Shown: piece after piece, positions 1-6,304 of the stretch
Layout: every line of letters starts with the position of its first letter
Position numbering within the stretch: the stretch's first letter is position 1
NCBI RefSeq assembly: GCF_900232825.1
Contig: NZ_OCTP01000011.1
Coordinates: 707,262 to 771,261, forward strand
Reading direction: 5' to 3'
Length of the DNA: 64,000 bases
Source: Anaerococcus sp. Marseille-P3625
Lineage (GTDB): Bacteria > Bacillota > Clostridia > Tissierellales > Peptoniphilaceae
The notes under the pieces: generated by a model
The model's database searches: none
The model's input: only the letters and a program-made list of their open reading frames with translations
What the model was told of the DNA's origin: nothing
Position numbers and translations under genes: made by a program

Positions 1-207
1 GTTTTTGTAATTGGAGGTAAGCAAATTGTCGATTTGTTTTTGCCCTTTATAGATGAGGCGATAATTACAAAAATTTTCTCAAGTCGTAAAGCCGACACTT
101 TCTTGCATAATTTTGATGAGGATCCAAATTTTAAAAAGATCGACCAATCAGATCTTTACCGAGAAAATGACATAGAGTTTAAATTTGTAAAGTATAGGAG
201 GAAATAA
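1..207 (+). CDS. folA: dihydrofolate reductase, C-terminal part (5' end outside window)
   Basis: The open frame enters from the left edge and ends at TAA 205-207, giving about 68 residues. It begins VFVIGGKQIVDLFLPFIDEA, the C-terminal strand of DHFR with the conserved IGG that contacts NADPH, followed by the usual acidic tail. DHFR reduces dihydrofolate to tetrahydrofolate in the cytosol. The TAA shares its last base with the ATG of the next gene, so the two are probably translationally coupled. The identification rests on the C-terminus only. Confidence 0.75.
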   Translation, partial: VFVIGGKQIVDLFLPFIDEAIITKIFSSRKADTFLHNFDEDPNFKKIDQSDLYRENDIEFKFVKYRRK

Positions 208-692
208 TGGAAGATATCAAGATGATTTATGACAAATTAGGCGAATTAGGAATTTCTGTTGAAACCGTTGACCACCCACCAGCACTAACAACCGAACAAG
301 CTGACGAATTTATCGAGGGTGTGCCTGGAGTTAGAACCAAAACCATGTTTTTGACCAACAGAAAAAAGAAAAATTTTTATCTTGTTATAATGGATGATAC
401 AAAACGTTTGGATATGGATAATTTCAAAGAAATTGTCGGTGAAAAAGTAAAAATGGCATCAGCTGATACCCTAATGCAAAAAATGAAACTTGCTCCTGGC
501 GTTGTTTCCCTATTTGGCTTGCTAAATAACGAAGATAAGGACATCAAAGTTTATTTTGACAAGGCCATCATGGGCGAGGATAGAATGAGCTTTCACCCTA
601 ACACCAACGAAAAAACTGTATTTATAAACACAGATGATATGCTAAAATTCATGGATGCAATAGGCTATGAGGCAAATATAGTAGAATTATAA
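207..692 (+). CDS. YbaK/ProX-type aminoacyl-tRNA editing deacylase (PrdX-like)
   Basis: This 161-residue single-domain protein looks like the trans-editing deacylases that remove wrongly attached amino acids, typically Ala, from tRNA(Pro). Supporting features are the N-terminal HPPALTTEQA segment, the TKTMFLTNRKKKNFYLVIM strand with its conserved lysine, and the late G-VS-FGLLN motif. Length and layout fit free-standing ProXp-ala/PrdX proteins rather than the insertion domain of ProRS. The start at 207 follows AGGAGG (196-201) and overlaps the folA stop by one base. Which tRNA is edited cannot be told from sequence alone. Confidence 0.85.
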   Translation: MEDIKMIYDKLGELGISVETVDHPPALTTEQADEFIEGVPGVRTKTMFLTNRKKKNFYLVIMDDTKRLDMDNFKEIVGEKVKMASADTLMQKMKLAPGVVSLFGLLNNEDKDIKVYFDKAIMGEDRMSFHPNTNEKTVFINTDDMLKFMDAIGYEANIVEL

Positions 693-704
693 TTAGGAGA
701 TATT

Positions 705-956
705 ATGAGTATAGAAATTTTTGTAAGCGATAAATGCCCTCACTGCAAGTCTTTGATTGAGGAATATAAGAATAATCCCCAAAAATTTGAAGGCCAAGAA
801 TTTATCAACATCAACGAAAATATGATGAATTTAAAAAGATTTTTAAAATATCGTGACAGCTTAAAAGAATACGAAAAAATCAAAGAAGTTTATAAAGTTG
901 GAGTTCCATCAAAAGTAATAGATGGCAAAAAAGTCGAATTTTTCGATCAAGTATAA
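705..956 (+). CDS. glutaredoxin-like thiol protein
   Basis: An 83-residue protein with a CPHC redox motif at residues 11-14, right after the first beta strand (IEIFVSDKCPHC), and a late VPSKVIDGK segment resembling the cis-proline loop of thioredoxin-fold proteins. It is probably a small cytosolic thiol-disulfide protein. It lies 12 bases after the deacylase, behind AGGAGA, and is followed by a terminator, so it looks like the last gene of the folA operon. The physiological partner is unknown. Confidence 0.7.
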   Translation: MSIEIFVSDKCPHCKSLIEEYKNNPQKFEGQEFININENMMNLKRFLKYRDSLKEYEKIKEVYKVGVPSKVIDGKKVEFFDQV

Positions 957-962
957 AATTTC

Positions 963-989
963 GGTGCTAGATCTTAGCACCATTTTTTT
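963..989 (+). terminator. intrinsic terminator of the folA operon
   Basis: GGTGCTA (963-969) pairs perfectly with TAGCACC (975-981) across a five-base loop, followed by a T-run. It closes the folA/deacylase/glutaredoxin operon. Confidence 0.85.
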
Positions 990-1089
990 GCGCTTTTTTA
1001 ATCATTTATATTCCTACAAAATTAAATAGTTGTCTATTTATTAGATAATTGTTGAATTTTTGGGTAAATTAATATAAATGGAGGAATTT

Positions 1090-1668
1090 ATGAGAAGCGA
1101 AGTTAATTCTTACAACACAAAAATGCTTTTGGCCAATACTTTAAAAGATCTTTTGGAAAAAAAGTCCTTTTCCAAAGTCACCGTTACAGAAATAATCACC
1201 CTAAGCAAGGTCAATAGAAACACATTTTACTATCATTTTGAGGATATTTACGATCTTTTAAGATGGCTTTTGGAGCAAGAAGCAATAAATATTGTAAAAG
1301 ATTACGATAGCAAGGATGAAATAGATATGGCCATTAATTTCACCCTCTCATATATAGAAAAAAATAGGAGTTTTTTGAAAAATATCTTATTTTCAGTAGG
1401 AGAAAAAGATCTAAGAAGATTTTTCTCAAAAGATTTTAGGGAAATTATAGGAAATTTTATTAAAATAGATGAAGAAGAACTAGGAATTAAGATTGATGCC
1501 CAATATAGAAATGTCCTAACCATGTATTTAACCGAAGCCATAGCAGGACTACTTATAGAATCTCTAAACAAAAAATACGAAATCTCAAATGCCAAAATAA
1601 CTTCCTACATAAAAACCATCAGCACAAGCTCCATCAAAGCTTCTCTAATGGCCTACAAAAAAATATAA
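1090..1668 (+). CDS. TetR/AcrR family transcriptional regulator
   Basis: About 192 residues. The N-terminal helix-turn-helix is typical of TetR: a helix ending in FSKVTVTEIITLSKVNRNTF, then YYHFEDIYDLL, the signature region. The C-terminal ligand domain resembles those of DhaS-like regulators but the ligand is unknown. An in-frame ATG at 1078 exists, but GGAGG at 1080-1084 sits five bases before the ATG at 1090, so 1090 is the probable start. No obvious target is adjacent on the same strand; it may act on its own promoter. Confidence 0.85.
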   Translation: MRSEVNSYNTKMLLANTLKDLLEKKSFSKVTVTEIITLSKVNRNTFYYHFEDIYDLLRWLLEQEAINIVKDYDSKDEIDMAINFTLSYIEKNRSFLKNILFSVGEKDLRRFFSKDFREIIGNFIKIDEEELGIKIDAQYRNVLTMYLTEAIAGLLIESLNKKYEISNAKITSYIKTISTSSIKASLMAYKKI

Positions 1669-1677
1669 CAAAATTAA

Positions 1678-1714
1678 AAAAACACACCCTCCAAACTTAG
1701 GAAAGTGTGTTTTA
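1678..1714. terminator. bidirectional terminator between TetR and lysin genes
   Basis: AACACAC (1681-1687) pairs with GTGTGTT (1705-1711), flanked by an A-run on the left and T's on the right. It can therefore serve the TetR gene and the converging lysin gene. Confidence 0.7.
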
Positions 1715-1723
1715 TGTTGATTG

Positions 1724-2404
1724 TTAAAGACTCATCCAGGAATATTTATTATTTTTGTAGGCAACATAGCGCCTTAGTCCGCTTGAATTTCCTATATAAG
1801 ATAGCCAAGAATAGCCATTTGCTTCAATAATCCTATCGTAATAAATGACTGAGCCTTTCCTATAAAGACCTACAATTTTTGAATTTGTCGATGGATAAGC
1901 CCTAATATTTGTGGCGGAATTTACTATAGCTTTTCCAGATTTGTTAATAAAAGATTCTTCTTTTTCAACCATCGGCCTAAAATATCTTTCTTTTTGACTA
2001 CGTCTACAATCTAAGAAATATCTAAGGAAATTTCTTTCACCGTTGATGGTAACGGTGTTATTTAGACCGTTACAATGAATAATTTCCCCTTTTCTAAGAA
2101 AAATTCCAGTATGACCGCCTCTGCCGGCGCTTTTTCCTTCTAAACCTCTGATAAAAATATCCCCAGGTCTTATATCTTCGTAAGAAAAAACTTCCTTAAA
2201 AATTTTACCTTTTAACTTATAAAGGCTTTCTGTGTTGCCTATAAAAGAATTTTTAGGCAAAAATCCTCCTGCAATCAAACTGTAGTAGACAAAAGAAGAA
2301 CAATCCAAAAAATAAGGCCCCAAACGAGCTGGGTAGGCCATAGAATATCTTACCTTGTGGTGCTTGCTTTTAGCATAAGCAAGCATTTTATCAACAGATG
2401 CCAT
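1724..2404 (-). CDS. phage-type peptidoglycan hydrolase (Amidase_5/NlpC-P60-like) with SH3b domain
   Basis: A 226-residue endolysin-like enzyme. Residues 1-140 resemble the Amidase_5/Pal-type cysteine amidase domain of phage lysins: DCSSFVYYSLI gives the nucleophile Cys35, GRGGHTGIF gives His98, and IIHCNG follows. Residues about 160-226 look like a bacterial SH3 cell-wall-binding domain (SATNIRAYPSTNSKIVGLY). There is no signal peptide, as expected for a lysin released by a holin or by cell lysis. It is the last gene of a small leftward cassette after the YvrJ-like peptide; its AGGAG overlaps that gene's stop. It could be a prophage remnant or part of a bacteriocin or lysis module. Confidence 0.85.
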   Translation of the reverse strand: MASVDKMLAYAKSKHHKVRYSMAYPARLGPYFLDCSSFVYYSLIAGGFLPKNSFIGNTESLYKLKGKIFKEVFSYEDIRPGDIFIRGLEGKSAGRGGHTGIFLRKGEIIHCNGLNNTVTINGERNFLRYFLDCRRSQKERYFRPMVEKEESFINKSGKAIVNSATNIRAYPSTNSKIVGLYRKGSVIYYDRIIEANGYSWLSYIGNSSGLRRYVAYKNNKYSWMSL

Positions 2405-2413
2405 ATTTTCTCC

Positions 2414-2551
2414 TTATCTTTCCCCTAACTTCTTTTCCAATTCTCTAATTTCTCCTAATATTTGATCAAGTTTTCCATTTATTTGATAAATCAGTATCAA
2501 AGTTATTACAATTGGAAAACCCAAATCTCCGATAAGTTTTGTAATATCCAT
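2414..2551 (-). CDS. YvrJ family small membrane protein
   Basis: A 45-residue peptide starting at ATG 2551 behind GGAGGGA. It opens with a short amphipathic stretch, then GFPIVITLILIYQIN, one membrane helix, and a charged coiled-coil-like tail (KLDQILGEIRELEKKLGER). This is the layout of the YvrJ family of tiny Firmicute and phage proteins, often found just upstream of lysins and sometimes proposed to act like holins. Function is inferred from context only. Confidence 0.75.
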   Translation of the reverse strand: MDITKLIGDLGFPIVITLILIYQINGKLDQILGEIRELEKKLGER

Positions 2552-2635
2552 ATTCCCTCCTGTTTGTTAACAAGTGACTTTTGGAATTTCTAAAAATTTT
2601 TTATCCTAATAGAAAAACTTACCGAGCCAGATTCC

Positions 2636-2707
2636 TTAGTCTTCTTTCTTAGAAGAATCTTCTTCTTCATCTTCCTCATCTTCCTTAAAAATGCAGATAA
2701 TTGCCAT
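2636..2707 (-). CDS. acidic 23-residue micro-protein
   Basis: An ATG at 2707 sits behind a near-perfect GAGAGGAGGTGA ribosome-binding site. The peptide has a hydrophobic N-terminus (MAIICIF) followed by a tail made almost only of Asp, Glu, Lys and Ser. It ends at TAA 2638-2636, about 85 bases upstream of the YvrJ-like gene on the same strand. No known family is recognised. The strong SD is the main argument that it is translated. It is the first gene of the micro-protein/YvrJ/lysin cassette and faces the locus A toxin promoter. Confidence 0.5.
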   Translation of the reverse strand: MAIICIFKEDEEDEEEDSSKKED

Positions 2708-2788
2708 AATATTCACCTCCTCTCACTTATATATAGGAAAAATGGCCTTATTGTCCCAGTAAGAAAAATGAAAGATCAGAAAAAATTA

Positions 2789-2797
2789 TGATATAAT
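2789..2797 (+). promoter_or_regulatory. extended -10 promoter of toxin RNA, locus A
   Basis: TG (2789-2790), one base, then a perfect TATAAT (2792-2797). The -35 region is weak, as is common with extended -10 promoters. Predicted transcription starts near 2804, about 40 bases before the toxin start codon. Confidence 0.6.
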
Positions 2798-2815
2798 AAT
2801 AATGTTATCATCATG

Positions 2816-2846
2816 CTCTCATAGCATGAGAGGAGGTGAAACTATG
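2816..2846 (+). promoter_or_regulatory. SD-adjacent hairpin in toxin leader, locus A
   Basis: CTCTCAT (2816-2822) pairs with ATGAGAG (2826-2832), whose last bases begin the AGGAGGTGA ribosome-binding site (2831-2839). A competing stem, CATGCT (2812-2817) with AGCATG (2823-2828), is also possible. Locus B keeps the first stem as TCTCAT/ATGAGA (11121-11136). A leader hairpin that hinders ribosome binding is known for the Fst toxin mRNA; here it is inferred. Confidence 0.55.
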
Positions 2847-2869
2847 CGAATACTTTTAGGTATCATAGT
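2841..2869 (+). repeat. direct repeat A1 (toxin start region)
   Basis: This 29-base segment spans the toxin start codon and matches 3039-3067 at 23 of 29 positions. The 15-base core ACTTTTAGGTATCAT is identical. It is the predicted target of the antisense RNA. Confidence 0.8.
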
Positions 2870-3203
2870 AAGTATCGTAGTTGATATAGTTGGTCACTTA
2901 ATCAACAAATGGCTAGATAAGGCAAGCCTGTCTGGCTCTTGGAAGACCCTCCATGGAATGGTCAAGCGAAGCTTGATTTCGAAGATAACTAGCATAAAAA
3001 AAAAGACGAGCTGCAACTCGTCTTTTTTTGTGGTCAAAACCATGCATGAACTTTTAGGTATCATGGTTAATAATATTATACATTTTCATAGCCTTTCTTC
3101 CAAATTTAGTAATTTTAAATTTCCCACCAGCTTTCCCTTATCAAGAAAATTACCAATTTCAACTCCATTATATCCAGATTTTCTCAAGCTAATCGCCTTT
3201 TAG
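2844..3203 (+). CDS. Fst-like type I toxin, locus A, 3' end disrupted
   Basis: The start at ATG 2844 follows AGGAGGTGA. The first 26 residues (MRILLGIIVSIVVDIVGHLI then NKWLD) form one membrane helix and align with the intact toxin at 11149. Shared features are the VGHLI and KWLD motifs and almost the same DNA up to CTAGATA. After that the locus B gene ends in six more residues. Here a repeat-like insertion of about 64 bases changes the reading frame, and the frame stays open through the transcription terminator (3005-3029) to 3203. A transcript ending at the terminator would carry no stop codon. The biological product is either a non-stop peptide or nothing functional; the frame after about 2920 is unlikely to be a designed protein. 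Confidence 0.6.
   Translation: MRILLGIIVSIVVDIVGHLINKWLDKASLSGSWKTLHGMVKRSLISKITSIKKKTSCNSSFFVVKTMHELLGIMVNNIIHFHSLSSKFSNFKFPTSFPLSRKLPISTPLYPDFLKLIAF
2920..2983 (+). repeat. dispersed repeat R3, copy inside toxin A
   Basis: About 64 bases absent from locus B. It aligns with the reverse complement of the 46753-46815 region: a shared CTGGCT, an identical 19-mer GACCCTCCATGGAATGGTC (2945-2963), and a shared GCGAAGCT just after. It separates the conserved toxin body from a GATAACTAGCATAAAA segment that corresponds to the normal toxin end of locus B. Confidence 0.6.
2996..3029. terminator. bidirectional terminator, toxin-antitoxin locus A
   Basis: A-run (2996-3004), GACGAG (3005-3010), a six-base loop, CTCGTC (3017-3022), T-run (3023-3029). 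The symmetric A/T flanks let it stop both the toxin RNA and the converging antisense RNA. The same stem core occurs at locus B. Confidence 0.85.
3039..3067 (-). repeat. direct repeat A2 (antitoxin 5' segment)
   Basis: Partner of repeat A1 (2841-2869). The differences cluster at positions 3, 8-11 and 27 of 29, while the 15-base core is identical. It forms the 5' end of the predicted antisense RNA. Confidence 0.8.
3075..3103 (-). promoter_or_regulatory. antitoxin RNA promoter, locus A
   Basis: Read leftward: TTGGAA (-35, 3103-3098), a 17-base spacer, TATAAT (-10, 3080-3075). The start site would fall near 3068, exactly at the edge of repeat A2. Confidence 0.7.
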
Positions 3204-3241
3204 CCGATTAAACTTTTTGGGGAAAATATTATATTATTTAC

Positions 3242-3272
3242 TTGTCGACAAATAAAATATAGCGGCGCCGCT
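3242..3272 (+). promoter_or_regulatory. two palindromes upstream of the sigma factor gene
   Basis: TTGTCGACAA (3242-3251) and AGCGGCGCCGCT (3261-3272) are perfect palindromes between a TATTATATTATTTA tract and the ribosome-binding site of the sigma factor gene. The first could be an operator. The second is a GC-rich hairpin just before AAAGG that could affect translation. The binding protein is unknown. Confidence 0.35.
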
Positions 3273-3286
3273 TTGAAAGGTTATTT

Positions 3287-3799
3287 ATGAAGATAAATTT
3301 AGACAATTCAAAGCAGATCACGGAAAAATATATGCCACTAATAAAGTCAATGGCAAGGAAATTTGGAGTTTTTGAATATGAGGAAAATATTTGCGAATCG
3401 CAGATGATTTTGATAGAAGCCATTGGCACATATGACCAAAGTAAGGGAACTTTTGGAAATTATCTAAAAAATCAGCTTAGATACCATTTTCTAGACAAAA
3501 GTAAAAAGGAAATCCCTATAAGTTTGTATCTGTGCGATGAAAATGGAAATCCGCTAATAGATGGACTTATGTCGGATATAGATATAGAAAAAGATTTATT
3601 GGAAGATGAAAAAAACAAAAATTTGCATAATGCTATAAATAAATTAGATAGCAAATATCAAAACATTGTAAAAATGAAATATTATCTTAATATGACCAAT
3701 AAAGAAATAGGAGAAAAGCTAAATCTTTCCCCAAAAACAATCGCAAATAGAAATTCTTTGGCCCTTAAAAAATTAAGACAAATTTTAAAGGAAAAATAG
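3287..3799 (+). CDS. small sigma-70 family RNA polymerase sigma factor
   Basis: A 170-residue sigma factor with only regions 2 and 4. Region 2 covers residues about 13-75 (YMPLIKSMARKFGVFEYEEN then GTYDQSKGTFGNYLKNQLR). Region 4 covers about 115-168, with a helix-turn-helix ending TNKEIGEKLNLSPKTIANR. Region 3 is absent, as in ECF-like and TcdR/UviA-type alternative sigma factors. No anti-sigma gene is adjacent. Its neighbours are the lysin/YvrJ cassette and a toxin-antitoxin locus. UviA-type factors control bacteriocin or toxin genes in clostridia, so a similar role is possible but unproven. Confidence 0.8.
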   Translation: MKINLDNSKQITEKYMPLIKSMARKFGVFEYEENICESQMILIEAIGTYDQSKGTFGNYLKNQLRYHFLDKSKKEIPISLYLCDENGNPLIDGLMSDIDIEKDLLEDEKNKNLHNAINKLDSKYQNIVKMKYYLNMTNKEIGEKLNLSPKTIANRNSLALKKLRQILKEK

Positions 3800-3800
3800 A

Positions 3801-3830
3801 AAAAAACGGAGTTAGTATTTACTAGCTCCG
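3801..3830. terminator. terminator between sigma factor and PTS operon
   Basis: CGGAGTTAGT (3807-3816) pairs with ACTAGCTCCG (3821-3830), with one G-U pair and an ATTT loop. An A-run on the left makes it a good terminator for the leftward PTS operon. A T-run in the other direction is weak. Confidence 0.7.
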
Positions 3831-3848
3831 CTACTCTCTAATTTTATT

Positions 3849-5192
3849 TTAATTTTCAGATTTTTGTCTTTCTATCTCTAATTGTTCATTATATAATTCA
3901 GTATCTCTTTTTTTGAAGAATGGGAAGTAAATAATTGTAGAAACTGCAAAAGTAATTATAGCAAGTACAAAGGCTTTCCAATCTCCACCTGTTCCAATAA
4001 ATGCGTTAAATCCTCCTGGTATTGGCCAAGCAAATTGTGCGATCATTGGTTTTACAATTCCAAGTTTTACTGCAAAATATGCAATAGTTCCAGTAACCAT
4101 TGGTGAAAGTATAAATGGAACTGCAAAAAATGGGTTATACACAATAGGCAAACCAAAGATAATTGGTTCATTAATATTAAATATTCCAGGGATCAAAGCT
4201 GCTCTTCCCAAAATCTTAAATTGTTCACTTTTAGCAAAGAAAACCATAAGCAAAACTAAACCTAAAGTACCACCAGCACCACCAATAAACATATAAGCAT
4301 TGTCAAAGCCACCAGCAAAAGGAATATTTGCACCTTTTATGTTCATTTCCATATTGTATAAAACAATTGGGGTTAAGAATGCGCCTATTACATTTGCGTG
4401 GATTCCTACAAGCCAAACAGCTGATATCAAGAACATTATAATCATAGTTCCTATCCAAGATGTGGTAAGCCCTGTTACAAAAGAGAATGGTTTTGAAATA
4501 ATGTCAAATACGTCAGTTCCTAAGCCAATCAATATACCATTAACCAAAATCATAAGTACAGCTACAAAAAATGAAGGAATCAAAGCTGTAAATGAATTGG
4601 CTATTCCTGTTGGAATAGAATCTGGCAATTTGATAACTATATTTTTCTTAACACAAAATCTATATACATTTACTGCAACATAGCTTACAATGATTGCTGT
4701 AAATACTCCTGTAGATCCCAATCTATTTGGAGCATCACCTATTGACCAACCATTAATAATTCCATTGTCTAAGTCTGTTAATAGTTTCAAGCTACCATCT
4801 TTTGCAAATTGTGGCAATGTAATAAAAAATCCAAATACTGATAAAAGCATACCAGAAATCGGGCTTAAATTAATTTCTTCTTCTTCAGCCACTAATCTTG
4901 TATATTCATATCCTATAACACATAAGAAGTACAAAGCCAAAAGAGCAATTGATGCAGAAAATGCAAGCAAATATATATCTGCAAATTGAACTAAATAATT
5001 ATCATAAAATCCTTGCAAAGGTGTAATAACTCTAGGCAAGATGTGCAAAACCAAAAACATTGACCCAACTATTGTAAAAGGCATGGCTGCAATACCAGCA
5101 GCTTGTACGGCTCTTACAAATTTTTTCTGAGAAAATTTTACAAGTGGGTTCATTAAGTATTTTTCTAATAATTCAAACATATTATTTCTCAC
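3849..5192 (-). CDS. PTS EIIC component, lactose/cellobiose (Lac) family
   Basis: A 447-residue integral membrane permease of the CelB/ChbC type. It has about ten hydrophobic segments, the early FSQKKFVRAVQAAGIAAMPF region, GIHANVIGAFLTP, and the late FNINEPIIFGLPIVYNPFF motif that forms the sugar-binding site of this family. It imports and phosphorylates a disaccharide together with the EIIB and EIIA encoded upstream. It overlaps the MupG-like gene by 11 bases and is the last gene of the operon. The substrate cannot be read from sequence; the MupG neighbour suggests a cell-wall-derived amino-sugar disaccharide. Confidence 0.9.
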   Translation of the reverse strand: MRNNMFELLEKYLMNPLVKFSQKKFVRAVQAAGIAAMPFTIVGSMFLVLHILPRVITPLQGFYDNYLVQFADIYLLAFSASIALLALYFLCVIGYEYTRLVAEEEEINLSPISGMLLSVFGFFITLPQFAKDGSLKLLTDLDNGIINGWSIGDAPNRLGSTGVFTAIIVSYVAVNVYRFCVKKNIVIKLPDSIPTGIANSFTALIPSFFVAVLMILVNGILIGLGTDVFDIISKPFSFVTGLTTSWIGTMIIMFLISAVWLVGIHANVIGAFLTPIVLYNMEMNIKGANIPFAGGFDNAYMFIGGAGGTLGLVLLMVFFAKSEQFKILGRAALIPGIFNINEPIIFGLPIVYNPFFAVPFILSPMVTGTIAYFAVKLGIVKPMIAQFAWPIPGGFNAFIGTGGDWKAFVLAIITFAVSTIIYFPFFKKRDTELYNEQLEIERQKSEN

Positions 5193-6288
5193 TTTCTATC
5201 ATTTTTAAAGTAAATTTTTGCCAAGCTTTCAAATAATCCAATAAAAATATTTCTTCATCTCTAATTTTTCCTACAACATTAGATTTGCCAGTATTTACAA
5301 AATCTTCCTTGGCTATTTCTAACTCTCCCTTATACTGTCCATATTCATTGGAATTTATAATAACTGATCCTTTTTCTATATGTTCTTTTGGATTAAATAT
5401 TGGAATATCATACTGTTCATATTCTCTTACAGTGTTTGTAGATCTTATCAAATAATCAGAAATATCACCTCTATAGTATAAATCAGATTCAAGAACTATT
5501 TTTTTCATTATATCAGGAACATCTGCTAGCAATTCTACATCAAAACTTGCTTCTGTTAGCGATATATTTTTGATTTTATCCAGTTCATCATCGGTTGGGT
5601 AACAATTAGAAATAATAATATCATCGCAAAGATCCATTAATATAAGATGCTTTAATTGCACATCCATCGGCAAATCTCTATGCATTTCAAGACTTGGCAA
5701 ACCCTCAGTTATTGGCCATGGTCCAAAAGCATCTTTGTTTTGTGAAGATATAAATGCCGCCGTTCTTATCTTCTTTTGATTAAATTTAATTGAATTTTCT
5801 CTAAAGAATTCTAAGGAAATTCCACTATGTCTTTGTGGATAAAAATTATGACAACCCAAAAGATTAAATCTGTTTGGTCCATAGTCAAATATTTCATCTA
5901 TGCAATGATCTACTGATGACATATTTATCTCAATTTTTAAATTTTCCTTATTTTGACTTAGGCGAGCTTTTTGAAGATTATTAAAACCTCCATCAATCCT
6001 AATTCCGTCTGCTCCGATTTTTTTGAAAAAGCTCAAATCGTCTATTTTTACATCAAAGATTTTGAAAATTTCTTCATTTGTATCAACTATTATTTCAAAA
6101 TCCCTATTTTTAGCATATTTAAAGATCTCTTTGAAAGTATTTTCTATTTCCTTTTTGTCTTTGTTAGAGAGCAAAAGATTAGAAAAAATCCTCTTATAGC
6201 CATATTTAGACATCTTGTCAATATATTCTTTCATTTCATCTATATCGGATTTGTCAGGATATATCGATATTCCAAGTTTTCTCTCCAC
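5182..6288 (-). CDS. MupG family (DUF871) TIM-barrel protein, probable 6-phospho-N-acetylmuramidase
   Basis: A 368-residue protein. The N-terminal TIM barrel (about 1-240) contains LGISIYPDKS, GADGIRIDGG, INMSSVDHC and LLGCHNFYPQRHSGIS. The C-terminal cyclophilin-like domain (about 250-360) contains NEYGQYKGELEIA and GKIRDEEIFLLDYL. These are family signatures of DUF871. The characterised Staphylococcus aureus member MupG cleaves MurNAc-6-phosphate-GlcNAc inside the cell during peptidoglycan recycling. Placement between EIIB and EIIC genes suggests it splits the phosphorylated disaccharide made by this PTS. Other DUF871 proteins may have different substrates, so the activity is inferred. Confidence 0.85.
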   Translation of the reverse strand: MERKLGISIYPDKSDIDEMKEYIDKMSKYGYKRIFSNLLLSNKDKKEIENTFKEIFKYAKNRDFEIIVDTNEEIFKIFDVKIDDLSFFKKIGADGIRIDGGFNNLQKARLSQNKENLKIEINMSSVDHCIDEIFDYGPNRFNLLGCHNFYPQRHSGISLEFFRENSIKFNQKKIRTAAFISSQNKDAFGPWPITEGLPSLEMHRDLPMDVQLKHLILMDLCDDIIISNCYPTDDELDKIKNISLTEASFDVELLADVPDIMKKIVLESDLYYRGDISDYLIRSTNTVREYEQYDIPIFNPKEHIEKGSVIINSNEYGQYKGELEIAKEDFVNTGKSNVVGKIRDEEIFLLDYLKAWQKFTLKMIESEK

Positions 6289-6304
6289 TAATTCCTCCTT
6301 ATCT

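Larger units (their letters stand above)
2996..3068 (-). ncRNA. predicted antisense antitoxin RNA, locus A
   Basis: Predicted to start near 3068 from the leftward promoter at 3075-3103 and end at the shared terminator, giving about 72 nt. Its first 29 nt are the complement of repeat A2 (3039-3067). Because A2 is a direct repeat of the toxin start region A1, this RNA can base-pair with the toxin mRNA around its start codon. At its 3' end it is also fully complementary to the terminator segment. This reproduces the RNA II architecture of the par (Fst) system. It is inferred from promoter, terminator and repeat positions, without expression data. Confidence 0.65.

Noticed and set aside
1724-3203. 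A complete prophage
   Set aside because: Only a lysin and a YvrJ-like peptide are present; no integrase, capsid, tail or terminase gene and no attachment repeats were seen.
3238-3429. 63-codon leftward open frame overlapping the sigma factor start
   Set aside because: It is antisense to the sigma factor gene, and its 5' end has no SD.
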